Below are positions 18,702 to 28,145 of a stretch of 64,000 bases of DNA, one piece after another (the stretch's first letter is position 1; every line of letters begins with the position of its first letter). The translations under genes were made by a program, and so were the position numbers. The DNA is from Streptomyces sp. KL109B (GTDB lineage: Bacteria; Actinomycetota; Actinomycetes; Streptomycetales; Streptomycetaceae). Where the stretch lies: assembly GCF_030766935.1 (NCBI RefSeq), contig NZ_JASERL010000007.1:124001-188000 (forward strand), read 5' to 3'. The notes under the pieces were generated by a model, which ran no database searches, was not told the origin of the DNA, and worked only from the letters and a program-made list of their open reading frames with translations.

Positions 18702-20003
18702 TCAGGAGATTTTCACCGGGTTCACGACGTCCGCGATCATCACGAGGAGCGTGAAGCAGACGAAGACACCGGCCACCACATACGCCACCGGCATGAGCTT
18801 CGCCACGTCGAACGGGCCCGGGTCCGGGCGCCGGAAGACGCGTGCCACGTTCCGTCGCAGCGACTCCCACAGGGCGCCCGCGATGTGCCCGCCGTCGAGC
18901 GGCAGCAGCGGGAGCATGTTGAAGAGGAACAGCGACAGGTTGAAGCCCGCGACCAGCATCAGCGCCATCGCGAGCTGCTGCGTGGCCGGGATGTCCATGG
19001 TGAAGATCTCGCCGCCGACCCGGGCCGCGCCCACGACGCCCATCGGGGAGTCCTGCTCGCGGGGGCCGTCGCCGAACGCCGCGTCCCACAGGGCGGGGAT
19101 CTTGGCGGGCAGCGCGATGATCGAGTCGACCGCGTCGCCGACCCGGTCGGTCATCCAGGTCACGGAGTCGCCGAAGTCCTGCCGTACGACGCCGGTGGCG
19201 GCGGTGAAGCCGAGGAAGCCGGCGTTGACGTAGCCGTCGGTGATCTGGCCCCGGGAGTCCTTCTTCGGCACCTGGTTGGTGGCGATCTTGGCGTTGAGGG
19301 TCTGCTGGTGGCCGTCGCGCTCCACGACGATCGGCACCGTCTCGCCCGCGCTCTTGCGGATCTCGTCGGACAGGACGTTCCACTCGTCCGTAGTGACGCC
19401 GTTGAAGGAGACGATCTTGTCCTTCGGCTGCAGGCCCGCCGCCTTCGCCGGGGACTCGGGATCGGAGGCCTTGCAGGTGTCGCGGTTGGCGCTGGCCTGG
19501 ATGACGCAGGAGGAGACGGACGAGACGACGTTCGTCTGCTGGGTGACGCCGAAGCCCATCAGGACCGTCAGGAAGAGCCCGATCGCGAGGATCAGGTTCA
19601 TGAACGGGCCCGCGAACATGACGATGACGCGCTTCCACGGCTTGCGCGTGTAGAAGAGGCGGTCCTCGTCGCCGGGCTGAAGCTCTTCGAAGGCCGCCGC
19701 CCGCGCGTCCTCCACCATCGAGCGGAAGGGGGAGGTCGAGCGGGACTCGATGCGGCCGTCGGCGCCGGGCGGGAACATGCCGATCATGCGGATGTAGCCG
19801 CCGAGCGGGATGGCCTTGACGCCGTATTCGGTCTCGCCCTTGTGCCGGGAGAAGATCGTGGGGCCGAAGCCGACCATGTACTGGGGCACGCGGATGCCGA
19901 ACAGCTTGGCCGTCGACAGGTGGCCCAGCTCGTGCCAGGCGATGGAGACGAGCAGACCCACGGCGAAGATCACTATGCCGAGGATCATCATCAAGGTCGT
20001 CAT
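18702..20003 (-). CDS. Site-2 intramembrane zinc metalloprotease (RseP/M50 family)
   Basis: 433 residues. The first membrane helix carries the zinc-binding HELGH motif (near residue 25). A PDZ-like domain occupies roughly residues 140-270 (GLQPKDKIVSFNGVTTDEWN), and the third metal ligand is in the C-terminal helix NMLPLLPLDGGH. At least four membrane segments are apparent. In the family these proteases cut transmembrane anti-sigma factors or signal-peptide remnants. Its start overlaps the dxr stop by 4 bp, so it is co-translated with dxr, as in many bacteria. It would act in the cytoplasmic membrane. Confidence 0.95.
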   Translation of the reverse strand: MTTLMMILGIVIFAVGLLVSIAWHELGHLSTAKLFGIRVPQYMVGFGPTIFSRHKGETEYGVKAIPLGGYIRMIGMFPPGADGRIESRSTSPFRSMVEDARAAAFEELQPGDEDRLFYTRKPWKRVIVMFAGPFMNLILAIGLFLTVLMGFGVTQQTNVVSSVSSCVIQASANRDTCKASDPESPAKAAGLQPKDKIVSFNGVTTDEWNVLSDEIRKSAGETVPIVVERDGHQQTLNAKIATNQVPKKDSRGQITDGYVNAGFLGFTAATGVVRQDFGDSVTWMTDRVGDAVDSIIALPAKIPALWDAAFGDGPREQDSPMGVVGAARVGGEIFTMDIPATQQLAMALMLVAGFNLSLFLFNMLPLLPLDGGHIAGALWESLRRNVARVFRRPDPGPFDVAKLMPVAYVVAGVFVCFTLLVMIADVVNPVKIS

Positions 20004-21310
20004 GCACGAGCCTCCGCGGCTGCCTTGTCCGTCTTGTCCGCAGTCTTCTTGACCGTGGTCTTCGTCAGTTCACGGGCCCGGGCGCGGGCCCAGGTCTCCG
20101 CATCGAGGACGTCCGCGACGGTGAGCGAAGTTCCCGATTCGGATGTGCCACGCTTCTCAGCGATGCAGTCGTTCACGACCTTCGTCACAGTTTCCATGAT
20201 CCCGTTGAACGGCAGGGCGCCCTTCAGGAACGCGTCCACGCACTCCTCGTTGGCGGCATTGAACACCGCCGGAGCCGTGCCCGCGAGCTCCCCCACGTGT
20301 CGGGCGAGCCCCACGGCCGGGAACGCCTCGTTGTCGAGCGGGAAGAACTCCCAGCTGGACGCCTTGGACCAGTCGAAGGCGGGCGCCGCGTCGGGGACCC
20401 GCTCGGGCCAGCCGATGCCGAGCGCGATCGGGCCGCGCATGTCGGGCGGGGTGGCCTGGGCGAGCGTCGAGCCGTCGACGAACTCGACCATGGAGTGGAC
20501 GTACGACTGGGGGTGCACGACGACTTCGATGCGGTCGAAGGGGATGTCGTACAGCAGGTGCGCCTCGATGACCTCAAGGCCCTTGTTGACCAGCGTCGCG
20601 GAGTTGATCGTGATGACCGGGCCCATCGCCCACGTGGGGTGCGCGAGGGCGTCGTCCACGGTGACATTCGCGAGGTCCGCCTTCGTACGTCCCCGGAAGG
20701 GGCCGCCGGAGGCGGTGACGACGAGCTTGCGGACGTCGGCGCGGGTGCCGCCGGCGAGGGCCTGGAAGAGGGCGGCGTGCTCGGAGTCGACCGGGATGAT
20801 CTGGCCGGGCTTGGCGAGGCGCTTGACGATCGGGCCGCCGACGATCAGCGACTCCTTGTTGGCGAGCGCGAGGGTGCGGCCCGCTTCGAGGGCGGCGAGC
20901 GTCGGGGCGAGGCCGATGGAGCCGGTGATGCCGTTGAGCACGGTGTGGCAGTCGCCACGCCCCGCGATCTCGGTGGCGGCGTCCGGCCCGGCGAGGATCT
21001 CCGGCAGCGCCTCCCCCGCCCCGTACTGCGCGGCCAGCGCCTCGCGCAGCGCGGGCACGACGTCCTCGCGGGCCACGGCCACGGTGCGTACGCGCAGCTG
21101 CCGCGCCTGCTCGGCGAGCAGTTCCACGCGGCCGCCCGCGGCGCTGAGCGCGGTGACGCGGAACCGGTCGGGATGGCGCAGCACGAGGTCGACGGCCTGC
21201 GTGCCGATGGATCCCGTGGAGCCGAGCACGGCGACGTCACGGGGGGCGTCGGCCGGGGCCGGGTCGAAGAGGAGGTGCGGGTCCGCGAGGGGGGCTGGGC
21301 TGTCGCTCAT
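20000..21310 (-). CDS. dxr: 1-deoxy-D-xylulose-5-phosphate reductoisomerase
   Basis: 436 residues. Dxr (IspC) converts DXP to MEP with NADPH, the committed step of the MEP pathway. The NADPH-binding motif VLGSTGSIGTQAVDLV is near residue 30. The substrate/metal region includes LANKESLIVGGPIVKR, IPVDSEHAALFQAL and the flexible loop motif VTASGGPFRG. HPTWAMGPVITINSATLVNK and EVIEAHLLYDI follow. The ~25-residue Ala-rich N-terminus and a Lys/Ala tail are normal for actinobacteria. It is upstream of and overlaps the protease gene, with ispG downstream. Confidence 0.97.
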   Translation of the reverse strand: MSDSPAPLADPHLLFDPAPADAPRDVAVLGSTGSIGTQAVDLVLRHPDRFRVTALSAAGGRVELLAEQARQLRVRTVAVAREDVVPALREALAAQYGAGEALPEILAGPDAATEIAGRGDCHTVLNGITGSIGLAPTLAALEAGRTLALANKESLIVGGPIVKRLAKPGQIIPVDSEHAALFQALAGGTRADVRKLVVTASGGPFRGRTKADLANVTVDDALAHPTWAMGPVITINSATLVNKGLEVIEAHLLYDIPFDRIEVVVHPQSYVHSMVEFVDGSTLAQATPPDMRGPIALGIGWPERVPDAAPAFDWSKASSWEFFPLDNEAFPAVGLARHVGELAGTAPAVFNAANEECVDAFLKGALPFNGIMETVTKVVNDCIAEKRGTSESGTSLTVADVLDAETWARARARELTKTTVKKTADKTDKAAAEARA

Positions 21311-21355
21311 GCCCCTATTCTTGCGTGCCTTTCCTGTGTGGCTGACAGGGCGGGT

Positions 21356-21499
21356 TCAACGAGTCGTCGAACGGATGAAATGAGCGAGGTTCGCGCTCAC
21401 CACCGCGCGGACGTACAGGGCCGCTCCCCTGACCGCGAAGGGGACGGAGAGCGCGAGGACGCCGAGCGGCCGGTGCCGGATCGTCCCGGTACCGCGTTT
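21356..21499 (-). other. Start-less coding-like remnant upstream of dxr
   Basis: One minus-strand frame runs with almost exclusively G/C third positions through IRHRPLGVLALSVPFAVRGA and YVRAVVSANLAHFIRSTTR to a TGA at 21356-21358. No ATG, GTG or TTG opens the frame upstream, although GGAGGG lies just before it. It looks like the 3' end of a lost membrane-protein gene, or a small gene with a rare start. Confidence 0.3.
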
Positions 21500-21559
21500 C
21501 CCTCCGCACGTCGTCGCTCGTCGAGTCCCCCCGGTCCGTCGTGACGGATTCGCCGGAGT

Positions 21560-22477
21560 TCAGGGCCTGGCGGCTCCCGGGTGGGCCGGGGCGGCGAAGT
21601 AGTGGTTCTCCAGGTCCGTGAGGAGGGGTGCGCCGGTGGGGTGCCAGTCGAGGGTCGTGCGGGTGTGGTCGCTGCGGGCCTGCACGCCGTATCCGGCGAA
21701 TCCCGCCAACCAGCCGTAGTGGTCGGCCGCCTGACGGGGCGTGAGGTGTGTCACCGGGACGTCGAGGCGGCGGGCGATGACGTCGGCGATGTCGCGCAGC
21801 ATCACTCCCTCCTCGGCCACGCCGTGCAGCCGGGTGCCCGCCGGGGCGGACTCCAGGGCGAGGCGGTAGAGGCGGGCGGCGTCCGAACGGTGCACGGCGG
21901 GCCAGGTGTTGGCGCCGTCGCCGACCACCGCCACGGCGCCCTTCTCGCGGGCCACGGCGACGAGCCGGGCCACGAATCCGGGGTCGCCCGCGCCGTGCAC
22001 GGACGCGGCGAGGCGCAGCACCGAGGCGCGGACGCCGCGTTCGGCGAGGGCGAGCGCGGCGTTCTCCGAGGCGACGCGGACCCCGCCGGGCGAGGCCGTG
22101 CTGCCGGGGTCGTCCTCGGTGCCGTGGTGGCCGTGCTCGAAGAGCAGGCCGGAGGTGGCGACGAGGGGTTTTCCGGTATCGGCGAGGGCCGTGCCCATCG
22201 CCTCGATCGCCCGCAGGTCGGCGGCGCCCGCGCCCGCGTGGTCGGTGAAGGTGTGGTCGAAGGCGAGGTGGAGGACGCCGTCGGCGTCCTTGGCCGCGGC
22301 GGCGAGACCGTCGGGGTCGTCGAGCGAGCCGCGGTACGGGGTGGCGCCGGCCGCCGTCAGTGCGGTGCGGGCTCGCTCCGAGCGGGCCAGGCCGACGACC
22401 TCGTGGCCGTGGTCGATCAGCTCGCGGGTGACGGCGGAGCCGACCCAGCCGGTGGCTCCGGTGACGAATACGCGCAT
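21560..22477 (-). CDS. NAD-dependent epimerase/SDR-type oxidoreductase
   Basis: 305 residues from the ATG at 22477, with GGGAG upstream. The extended/atypical SDR Rossmann motif is MRVFVTGATGWVGSAVTREL (GxTGxxG). FDHTFTDHAGAGAADLRAIE and VATSGLLFEHG are typical of the family close to nucleoside-diphosphate-sugar epimerases and NmrA-like proteins that Streptomyces encode in many copies. The usual YxxxK catalytic pair is not obvious, as is common in atypical SDRs. It diverges from a LysR regulator across 159 bp, which suggests it is that regulator's target; the substrate is unknown. Confidence 0.88.
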   Translation of the reverse strand: MRVFVTGATGWVGSAVTRELIDHGHEVVGLARSERARTALTAAGATPYRGSLDDPDGLAAAAKDADGVLHLAFDHTFTDHAGAGAADLRAIEAMGTALADTGKPLVATSGLLFEHGHHGTEDDPGSTASPGGVRVASENAALALAERGVRASVLRLAASVHGAGDPGFVARLVAVAREKGAVAVVGDGANTWPAVHRSDAARLYRLALESAPAGTRLHGVAEEGVMLRDIADVIARRLDVPVTHLTPRQAADHYGWLAGFAGYGVQARSDHTRTTLDWHPTGAPLLTDLENHYFAAPAHPGAARP

Positions 22478-22636
22478 GGGTGTGCTCCCTGTGGGCGAGG
22501 TGAGTGGGTGCGGGGCGAGGTGCCGGATTCCAGCCTCCGGCCGGGGCCCCGCGCGCGTCCAAAGCCTGTTCCGCATGGGGCCATACGCCCCGCGCATCAC
22601 CACAGGTCGGCCCGGACGCTCCAGTACTCTGGCGGC

Positions 22637-23536
22637 ATGTCCGAGCTCTCGCCCGAGGCCTTTCTCGATCTACGGCTCGTGCGTTACTTCACCGCCGTCG
22701 CCGAGCACCGGAACTTCGGCCGGGCCGCCGAAGCCCTGCACACCACCCAGCCGTCCCTGAGCCGCCAGATCCGCCGCCTGGAACGGCAGTTGGGGGCGCG
22801 CCTCCTGGACCGTACGCCGCAGGGGTCGCGGCTGACCGAGGCCGGTGCGGTGTTCCTGCCGCGGGCGGAGGCGCTGTTGCGGGATGCCGCGCGGGCCGCG
22901 GCGCAGGTCAGGGCGGCGGCCAGGCCGGCGCGGTGCACCGTCGGGTTCACGCCTGGGCTGATCGTCACGCCCGCCGTGCACGCCCTGCGCCGCCGCCGTC
23001 CGGACGCCGAGATCCAGGCCACGCACGTGTCCTGGAAGGAGGCCCGGGACGCCCTGGTGGGCCATCGGGTGGACGCGTTGGTGACCCGGCTCCCGTTTCC
23101 CGCCGACGGGCTGGAGGTGACGGTGCTGTACGACGAGCCGCGCTCCGTCCTCGTACCTGCGGAGCACCGGCTCGCCGGGAAGGAGTCGGTCACCTTGGAC
23201 GACATCGCGGGCGAGCCGCTGCCGCGGATGGCGGGTGATCCGTCGTGGGACGCGTTCTGGCGGTTCGATCCGCGTCCGGACGGCAGCCGGGCGCCGGACG
23301 GGCCGGTCATCGAGGCGATCGAGGACAAGGTCGAACTCGTCGCGGACGGGCGTGCGTTGGCCATCTCGGTGGCGGGCCTGCGGTCGCACGCGCTGCGGTC
23401 GGACATCGCCGAGGTCGCGCTGGAGGGCGTCGAGCCGTGCCAGGTGGCGCTCGTGACGCGGGTCGGCGACCGGGGTCGGCTCGTCGCGGACTTCAAGGAG
23501 GTGGCCCGGGACCGGCTCACCGGTCCCGGGCGGTAG
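22637..23536 (+). CDS. LysR family transcriptional regulator
   Basis: 299 residues from the ATG at 22637. The N-terminal winged helix-turn-helix is DLRLVRYFTAVAEHRNFGRA...ALHTTQPSLSRQIRRLERQL (residues ~10-60). The C-terminal periplasmic-binding-like effector domain spans ~90-295. LysR proteins generally regulate the divergently transcribed neighbour, here the epimerase/SDR gene. The 22478-22636 intergenic region should hold the operator, but I did not identify a clear T-N11-A palindrome. The 3' end is 21 bp from the convergent acyl-CoA dehydrogenase gene. Confidence 0.93.
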   Translation: MSELSPEAFLDLRLVRYFTAVAEHRNFGRAAEALHTTQPSLSRQIRRLERQLGARLLDRTPQGSRLTEAGAVFLPRAEALLRDAARAAAQVRAAARPARCTVGFTPGLIVTPAVHALRRRRPDAEIQATHVSWKEARDALVGHRVDALVTRLPFPADGLEVTVLYDEPRSVLVPAEHRLAGKESVTLDDIAGEPLPRMAGDPSWDAFWRFDPRPDGSRAPDGPVIEAIEDKVELVADGRALAISVAGLRSHALRSDIAEVALEGVEPCQVALVTRVGDRGRLVADFKEVARDRLTGPGR

Positions 23537-23557
23537 GAGCGTTCGGCCGCAGGCGGG

Positions 23558-25495
23558 TCAGCGGATCGGGCGGTGGACGTTCTCCCGTTTGCTGGGGCCG
23601 GGGGTCGCGTCGGCGATCCAGGGGCCGTCGCCGCTGGGGTCGACGACGCCCTGCTCCAGCCACGTGTACGTACCGCCAATGACGCCCTTGACGACCTTGC
23701 GGTCGATGTCGTCGGTGTTGGTCCACAGGCGGTCGAAGAGTTCGTCGACGCGGATGCGGGACTGGCGGCAGAAGGCGTCGGCGAGCTGGTAGGCCTCGCG
23801 GCCGTGCGGCTCGGTGGTGCGCAGGAGTTCGGCGCGTACGCAGGAGGCGCTCATGGCGAAGAGTTCGGCGCCGATGTCGACGATCCGGCCGAGGAAGCCC
23901 TGCTTCGTCTCCATGCGGCCCTGCCAGCGGGACATGGCGTAGAAGGTGGAGCGGGCGAGCTTGCGGGCGGAGCGCTCTACGTAGCGGAGGTGGGTGGAGA
24001 GGTCCGGGTGGCCGGAAGGGTGAAACTCGGCGTAGGTACGCGGGAGTTGGCCAGGCCCCGCCACCAGCTTCGGCAGCCACTTCGCGTAGAAGCCGCCTGC
24101 CTTCGCGCCCGCCTTCGCCTTGTCCGTCAGGGACTTCTCGGGGGCGATGAGATCGCCCGCGACCGAGAGATGCGCGTCGACGGCCTCGCGCGCGATCAGC
24201 AGGTGCATGATCTCGGTCGAGCCCTCGAAGATGCGGTTGATGCGCAGGTCGCGCAGGACCTGTTCGGCGGGGACGGCGCGTTCGCCGCGCGCGGCCAGCG
24301 ACTCGGCGGTCTCGAAGCCGCGGCCGCCGCGGATCTGGACCAGTTCGTCGGCCATCAGGCAGCCCATCTCGGAGCCGTACAGCTTGGCGAGGGCGGCCTC
24401 GATGCGGATGTCGTTGCGGTCCTCGTCGGCCATCTGGGACGACAGGTCAAGGACCGCCTCCAGGGCGAAGGAGGTCGCCGCGATGAAGGAGATCTTCGCG
24501 CCGACGGCCTCGTGGAACGCGACCTGCCTGCCCCACTGTTCGCGCTCCGCCGACCACTCGCGGGCGATCTTGAGACACCACTTGCCGGCGCCGACGCACA
24601 TCGCGGGGAGGGAGAGGCGGCCGGTGTTGAGGGTGGTGAGCGCGATCTTGAGCCCGGCGCCCTCGGGACCGATGCGGTTGGCCGCCGGGACGCGGACCTG
24701 GTGGAAGCGGGTGACGCCGTTCTCGATGCCGCGCAGGCCCATGAAGGCGTTGCGGTTCTCGACGGTGATGCCCTCGTCGGCCGCCTCGACGACGAACGCC
24801 GTGATGCCGCCCTTGTGCCCCTCCGACTTCGGTACGCGGGCCATGACGACGAGGAGGTCGGCGACGACGCCGTTCGTCGTCCACAGCTTCACGCCGTCCA
24901 GGACGTACGTGTCGTCGCCGTCGGGGACGGCCGTGGTGGCGAGGCGGGCCGGGTCCGAGCCGACGTCGGGCTCGGTGAGCAGGAACGCCGAGATGTCGGT
25001 GCGGGCGCAGCGCGGCAGGAACGTGTCCTTCTGCTCCTGCGTGCCGAAGATCTTCAACGGCTGGGGTACGCCGATGGATTGATGGGCCGAGAGCAGCGCG
25101 CCGATGGCGGGCGAGGCCGAGCCGACGAGCGCGAGCGACTTGTTGTAGTAGACCTGCGTGAGGCCGAGGCCGCCGTACTTCGTGTCGATCTTCATCCCGA
25201 AGGCGCCGAGCTCCTTGAGCCCGTTGATCGTCTCGTCGGGGATCTGCGACTCGCGCTCGATGCGCGCCGAGTCGATCTTCGTCTCGCAGAAGTCGCGCAG
25301 CTTGGCGAGGAACTCCTCGCCGCGCTGCGCGTCCTCGTCGGCGGGCAGCGGGTGCGGGTGGATGAGGTCGAGCCGGAACCGGCCGAGGAACAGCTCCTTG
25401 GCGAAGCTGGGCTTGCGCCAGTCCTGTTCGCGGGCCGCCTCCGCTACTTCGCGTGCTTCTCGTTCCGAGACCTTGGGCCGGGATGTTGCGGACAT
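23558..25495 (-). CDS. Acyl-CoA dehydrogenase family protein (long form)
   Basis: 645 residues from the ATG at 25495 (GAGG upstream). The acyl-CoA dehydrogenase core occupies residues ~60-440: TEPDVGSDPARLATTA (substrate/FAD), KLWTTNGVVADLLVVMA, and RDLRINRIFEGSTEIMHLLI. A Glu in the FEGSTEI segment is typical of this flavoprotein family. The extra ~200 C-terminal residues are a helical domain, as in the long VLCAD-like bacterial enzymes. It would oxidise an acyl-CoA thioester, passing electrons to ETF. It stands alone, convergent with the LysR gene, with 271 bp of upstream sequence. Confidence 0.92.
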   Translation of the reverse strand: MSATSRPKVSEREAREVAEAAREQDWRKPSFAKELFLGRFRLDLIHPHPLPADEDAQRGEEFLAKLRDFCETKIDSARIERESQIPDETINGLKELGAFGMKIDTKYGGLGLTQVYYNKSLALVGSASPAIGALLSAHQSIGVPQPLKIFGTQEQKDTFLPRCARTDISAFLLTEPDVGSDPARLATTAVPDGDDTYVLDGVKLWTTNGVVADLLVVMARVPKSEGHKGGITAFVVEAADEGITVENRNAFMGLRGIENGVTRFHQVRVPAANRIGPEGAGLKIALTTLNTGRLSLPAMCVGAGKWCLKIAREWSAEREQWGRQVAFHEAVGAKISFIAATSFALEAVLDLSSQMADEDRNDIRIEAALAKLYGSEMGCLMADELVQIRGGRGFETAESLAARGERAVPAEQVLRDLRINRIFEGSTEIMHLLIAREAVDAHLSVAGDLIAPEKSLTDKAKAGAKAGGFYAKWLPKLVAGPGQLPRTYAEFHPSGHPDLSTHLRYVERSARKLARSTFYAMSRWQGRMETKQGFLGRIVDIGAELFAMSASCVRAELLRTTEPHGREAYQLADAFCRQSRIRVDELFDRLWTNTDDIDRKVVKGVIGGTYTWLEQGVVDPSGDGPWIADATPGPSKRENVHRPIR

Positions 25496-25766
25496 GAGGT
25501 TCACCTCGCCGCGCGTCGGGTCCACCGCCCGGTTCGTTACCGACCGGTGCTACTGGATCGTATGTACCCGATAGCGGGCATCTCGACCAGTCCTCGCGCG
25601 CACCGTTCACCGCCGGGAGCGGTGGTGCCCGTGATACCGGCACCCACAGGCGACCAGGGCACCACGCGCCATTCACGACAAGGCCATCGGGCACACCCAC
25701 GGGACCGACGAGAGTTCGCTGCCGCCCCTGGGAGGCGACCTTGAGACGCTCGGGGACTGGGCGACC

Positions 25767-26354
25767 GTGGCCGCCACACTGCACAGAAGGCTCTATCTGA
25801 CAGCCGCGGTGGATCCGTCCTCCGCCGAGTACGCCGGCACCGCTTTCGCCAGATTCCGCTACCTCTTTTCGACCAGCCCGTTCTGGGACATCCAGTTCAA
25901 GGTCGTGACGCACGAGGTAAAGGTCGGAGACGCGAAATACCGCCCCTTCAGCAGGGCACTGCACGCGTTCTGCGAGAGTTCTCGGATTTCTCCGGAAATC
26001 AGCGGCGCCATGCTGGACCGGTTCGGGGCGATGCTCCATCTCGCACTCCGCCAGGACGGGCCATCGGAAAAGCGAAGCCTGCTGCTGAATTCGACCATCG
26101 CGGCCACCGAGGGCGAGGTGCACGTCGTACTCGCCTACGCGCTGGCAGAGCTGAGCATGCCGCGCCTGCGTGATGTCTACCGGATTCCCGACCAGGGGAT
26201 ACAGGTGGTGTTCGGCGACGGCGTACTCGACTACGAGTTCTGCCAACGCCACGCGAACAGCATCCGCACCTACGAGGCGACACCGATAAACGACTGGGAA
26301 AACCTGGCCTCCGCCAATCACGAAGAAGAGAGCGTGTGCGAGGACACCGCGTAG
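25767..26354 (+). CDS. Protein of unknown function, N-terminus uncertain
   Basis: 195 residues from the GTG at 25767. The frame remains open and coding-like upstream (DKAIGHTHGTDESSLPPLGG) to a stop at 25632-25634 without a standard start, and a GTG at 25622 with GGGAG in front begins a different frame. A frameshift near 25640-25670 may have split the N-terminus. The protein has segments such as RFRYLFSTSPFWDIQFKVVT and an acidic tail (NHEEESVCEDTA). Third-position G/C is visibly lower than in the neighbours, suggesting later acquisition. No family recognised. Confidence 0.6.
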   Translation: MAATLHRRLYLTAAVDPSSAEYAGTAFARFRYLFSTSPFWDIQFKVVTHEVKVGDAKYRPFSRALHAFCESSRISPEISGAMLDRFGAMLHLALRQDGPSEKRSLLLNSTIAATEGEVHVVLAYALAELSMPRLRDVYRIPDQGIQVVFGDGVLDYEFCQRHANSIRTYEATPINDWENLASANHEEESVCEDTA

Positions 26355-26387
26355 CAGACGCCCGAAGCCAGGACACCCGGAACAGCC

Positions 26388-26424
26388 GACGGCCGGAGCC
26401 CCCGCACAGTGGGCTCCGGCCGTC
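26388..26424. terminator. Bidirectional terminator hairpin
   Basis: GACGGCCGGAGCCC (26388-26401) pairs perfectly with GGGCTCCGGCCGTC (26411-26424), a 14-bp stem with a 9-nt loop, between the convergent unknown gene and the aldehyde dehydrogenase gene. Confidence 0.75.
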
Positions 26425-26477
26425 GTGGGCGGCGCGCGGTACAGGCGCGCGCCGGGTCCTGAAACAGGCGGGTCGGG

Positions 26478-27923
26478 TCAGAGGGCGAGGCCCGTCAGGA
26501 CGAGGACACGCTCGTACGTGTAGTCGTCCATGGCGAACTTGACGCCCTCGCGGCCGACGCCGGACTGCTTGGCGCCGCCGTACGGCATCTGGTCGGCGCG
26601 GTAGGACGGGGCGTCGCCGATGACCACGCCGCCGACCTCGAGGGCGCGGTGGGCGCGGAACGCGGTCTGCAGGTCGTGGGTGAACACGCCTGCCTGGAGG
26701 CCGTACTTGGAGTCGTTGACGGTGGCGAAGGCCTCGGCCTCGCCGTCCACCTTCTTCACCGTGAGGACCGGTCCGAAGACCTCCTCGCAGGCGATCGTGA
26801 CATCGGCCGGTACGTCGGCGAGGACGGTCGGCGCGTAGGTGGCACCGTCGCGCTTGCCGCCGGCGAGGAGGCTCGCCCCCGCCTGTACGGCCTCGTCGAC
26901 CCAGGACTCGACGCGCTTCGCGGCGTCCTCGCTGACCAGCGGGCCCACGTCGGTGGCGGCGTCGGCCGGGTCGCCGGTGACCTGGGCCTCGACGGCCGCG
27001 ACGACCTTCGGCAGGAGCCGGTCGTACACGGCGGCGTCGGCGATGACGCGCTGCACCGAGATGCAGGACTGGCCGCCCTGGTAGTTGGAGAACGTGGCGA
27101 TGCGGCTCGCCGCCCAGTCCAGGTCGGCCTCGGAGGCGTAGTCGGCGAGGACGACGGCCGCGCCGTTGCCGCCGAGCTCCAGGGTGCAGTGCTTGCGCGG
27201 GACGCTGTCCATGATCGCGTAGCCGACGGGGCCGGAACCGGTGAAGGAGATGACCGGGAGGCGCTCGTCCTGTACGAGGGCGGGCATGCGGTCGTTGGGG
27301 ACCGTGAGGACCGACCAGGAACCGGCCGGGAGGTCCGTCTCCGCGAGCAGCTCGCCCAGGATGAGCGAGGAGATCGGGGTGGCCGGGGCCGGCTTGAGGA
27401 TGATGGGCGCGCCCACCGCGATGGCCGGGGCGACCTTGTGGGCGCTCAGGTTCAGCGGGAAGTTGAAGGGCGCGATGCCGAGGACGACGCCCTTCGGGAT
27501 GCGGCGGGTGATGGCCATGCGGCCGGTGCCGCCGGCGTCGGTGTCGAGGCGCTGGGCCTCGCCGCTGTTCCAGCGGCGGGCCTCCTCGGCGGAGAAGCGG
27601 AACACGGAGACGGCGCGGCCGACCTCGCCGCGGGCCCACTTGATCGGCTTGCCGTTCTCCGCGGAGATCAGCTGGGCGATCTCCTCGGTGCGCTCGATCA
27701 GGCGGTCGGCGACGTGGTTCAGGGCCTTGGCCCGTACGTGCGCCGGGGTCGCGGCGAACTCGTCCACCACGGAGTGGGCGGCGGCGACGGCCTCTTCCAC
27801 CTGGGCCTCGGTGGGCTCGGCGACGGTGCCGACGAGGCGGCCGTCGTAGGAGTTGTGCACGTCGAACGTCGTGTCACCGGTGGCCTGGCGGCCGGCGAGC
27901 CAGAAGGCGTGGGTGTCGGTCAT
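26478..27923 (-). CDS. NAD(P)-dependent aldehyde dehydrogenase (succinic semialdehyde type likely)
   Basis: 481 residues from the ATG at 27923. Aldehyde dehydrogenase motifs: APFNFPLNLSAHKVAPAIAV, the SFTGSGPVG nucleotide-binding loop, catalytic Glu in LELGGNGAAVV, and catalytic Cys in NYQGGQSCISVQR (near residue 275). The PucR regulator upstream and gabT 5 kb away suggest it oxidises succinic semialdehyde to succinate at the end of the GABA shunt; substrate assignment is inference. The gene is 280 bp downstream of pucR in the same direction, separated by two dispersed repeat copies. Confidence 0.9.
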   Translation of the reverse strand: MTDTHAFWLAGRQATGDTTFDVHNSYDGRLVGTVAEPTEAQVEEAVAAAHSVVDEFAATPAHVRAKALNHVADRLIERTEEIAQLISAENGKPIKWARGEVGRAVSVFRFSAEEARRWNSGEAQRLDTDAGGTGRMAITRRIPKGVVLGIAPFNFPLNLSAHKVAPAIAVGAPIILKPAPATPISSLILGELLAETDLPAGSWSVLTVPNDRMPALVQDERLPVISFTGSGPVGYAIMDSVPRKHCTLELGGNGAAVVLADYASEADLDWAASRIATFSNYQGGQSCISVQRVIADAAVYDRLLPKVVAAVEAQVTGDPADAATDVGPLVSEDAAKRVESWVDEAVQAGASLLAGGKRDGATYAPTVLADVPADVTIACEEVFGPVLTVKKVDGEAEAFATVNDSKYGLQAGVFTHDLQTAFRAHRALEVGGVVIGDAPSYRADQMPYGGAKQSGVGREGVKFAMDDYTYERVLVLTGLAL

Positions 27924-28062
27924 GGGTGTGTGTACCGGCCTCTCCGTGGGGTTTGCGGTGGGTGTGACCACGGTAGGGCGGGTGGCGGGGGTGGGCGTTT
28001 CGCCGCCGCGGAGTGGTCCCCACGCCCAACTTCGCCATTTCGGCACAACGGCGTTGCGGCCT

Positions 28063-28110
28063 CGGGGCTCTGCCCCGGACCCCGCGCCTCAAACGCCGGC
28101 GGGGCTGGAT
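28063..28110 (+). repeat. Dispersed repeat, diverged copy
   Basis: A diverged relative of the 10718-10767 element (CGGGGCTCTGCCCCGGACCC at its start), ending GGCGGGGCTGGAT. It is inverted relative to the adjacent copy at 28146-28193, so the two could fold into one long imperfect stem in the pucR 3' region. Confidence 0.65.
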
Positions 28111-28145
28111 ATAACGCCGGTGAGGCTGGCTGCGGGGGTGGGGAG

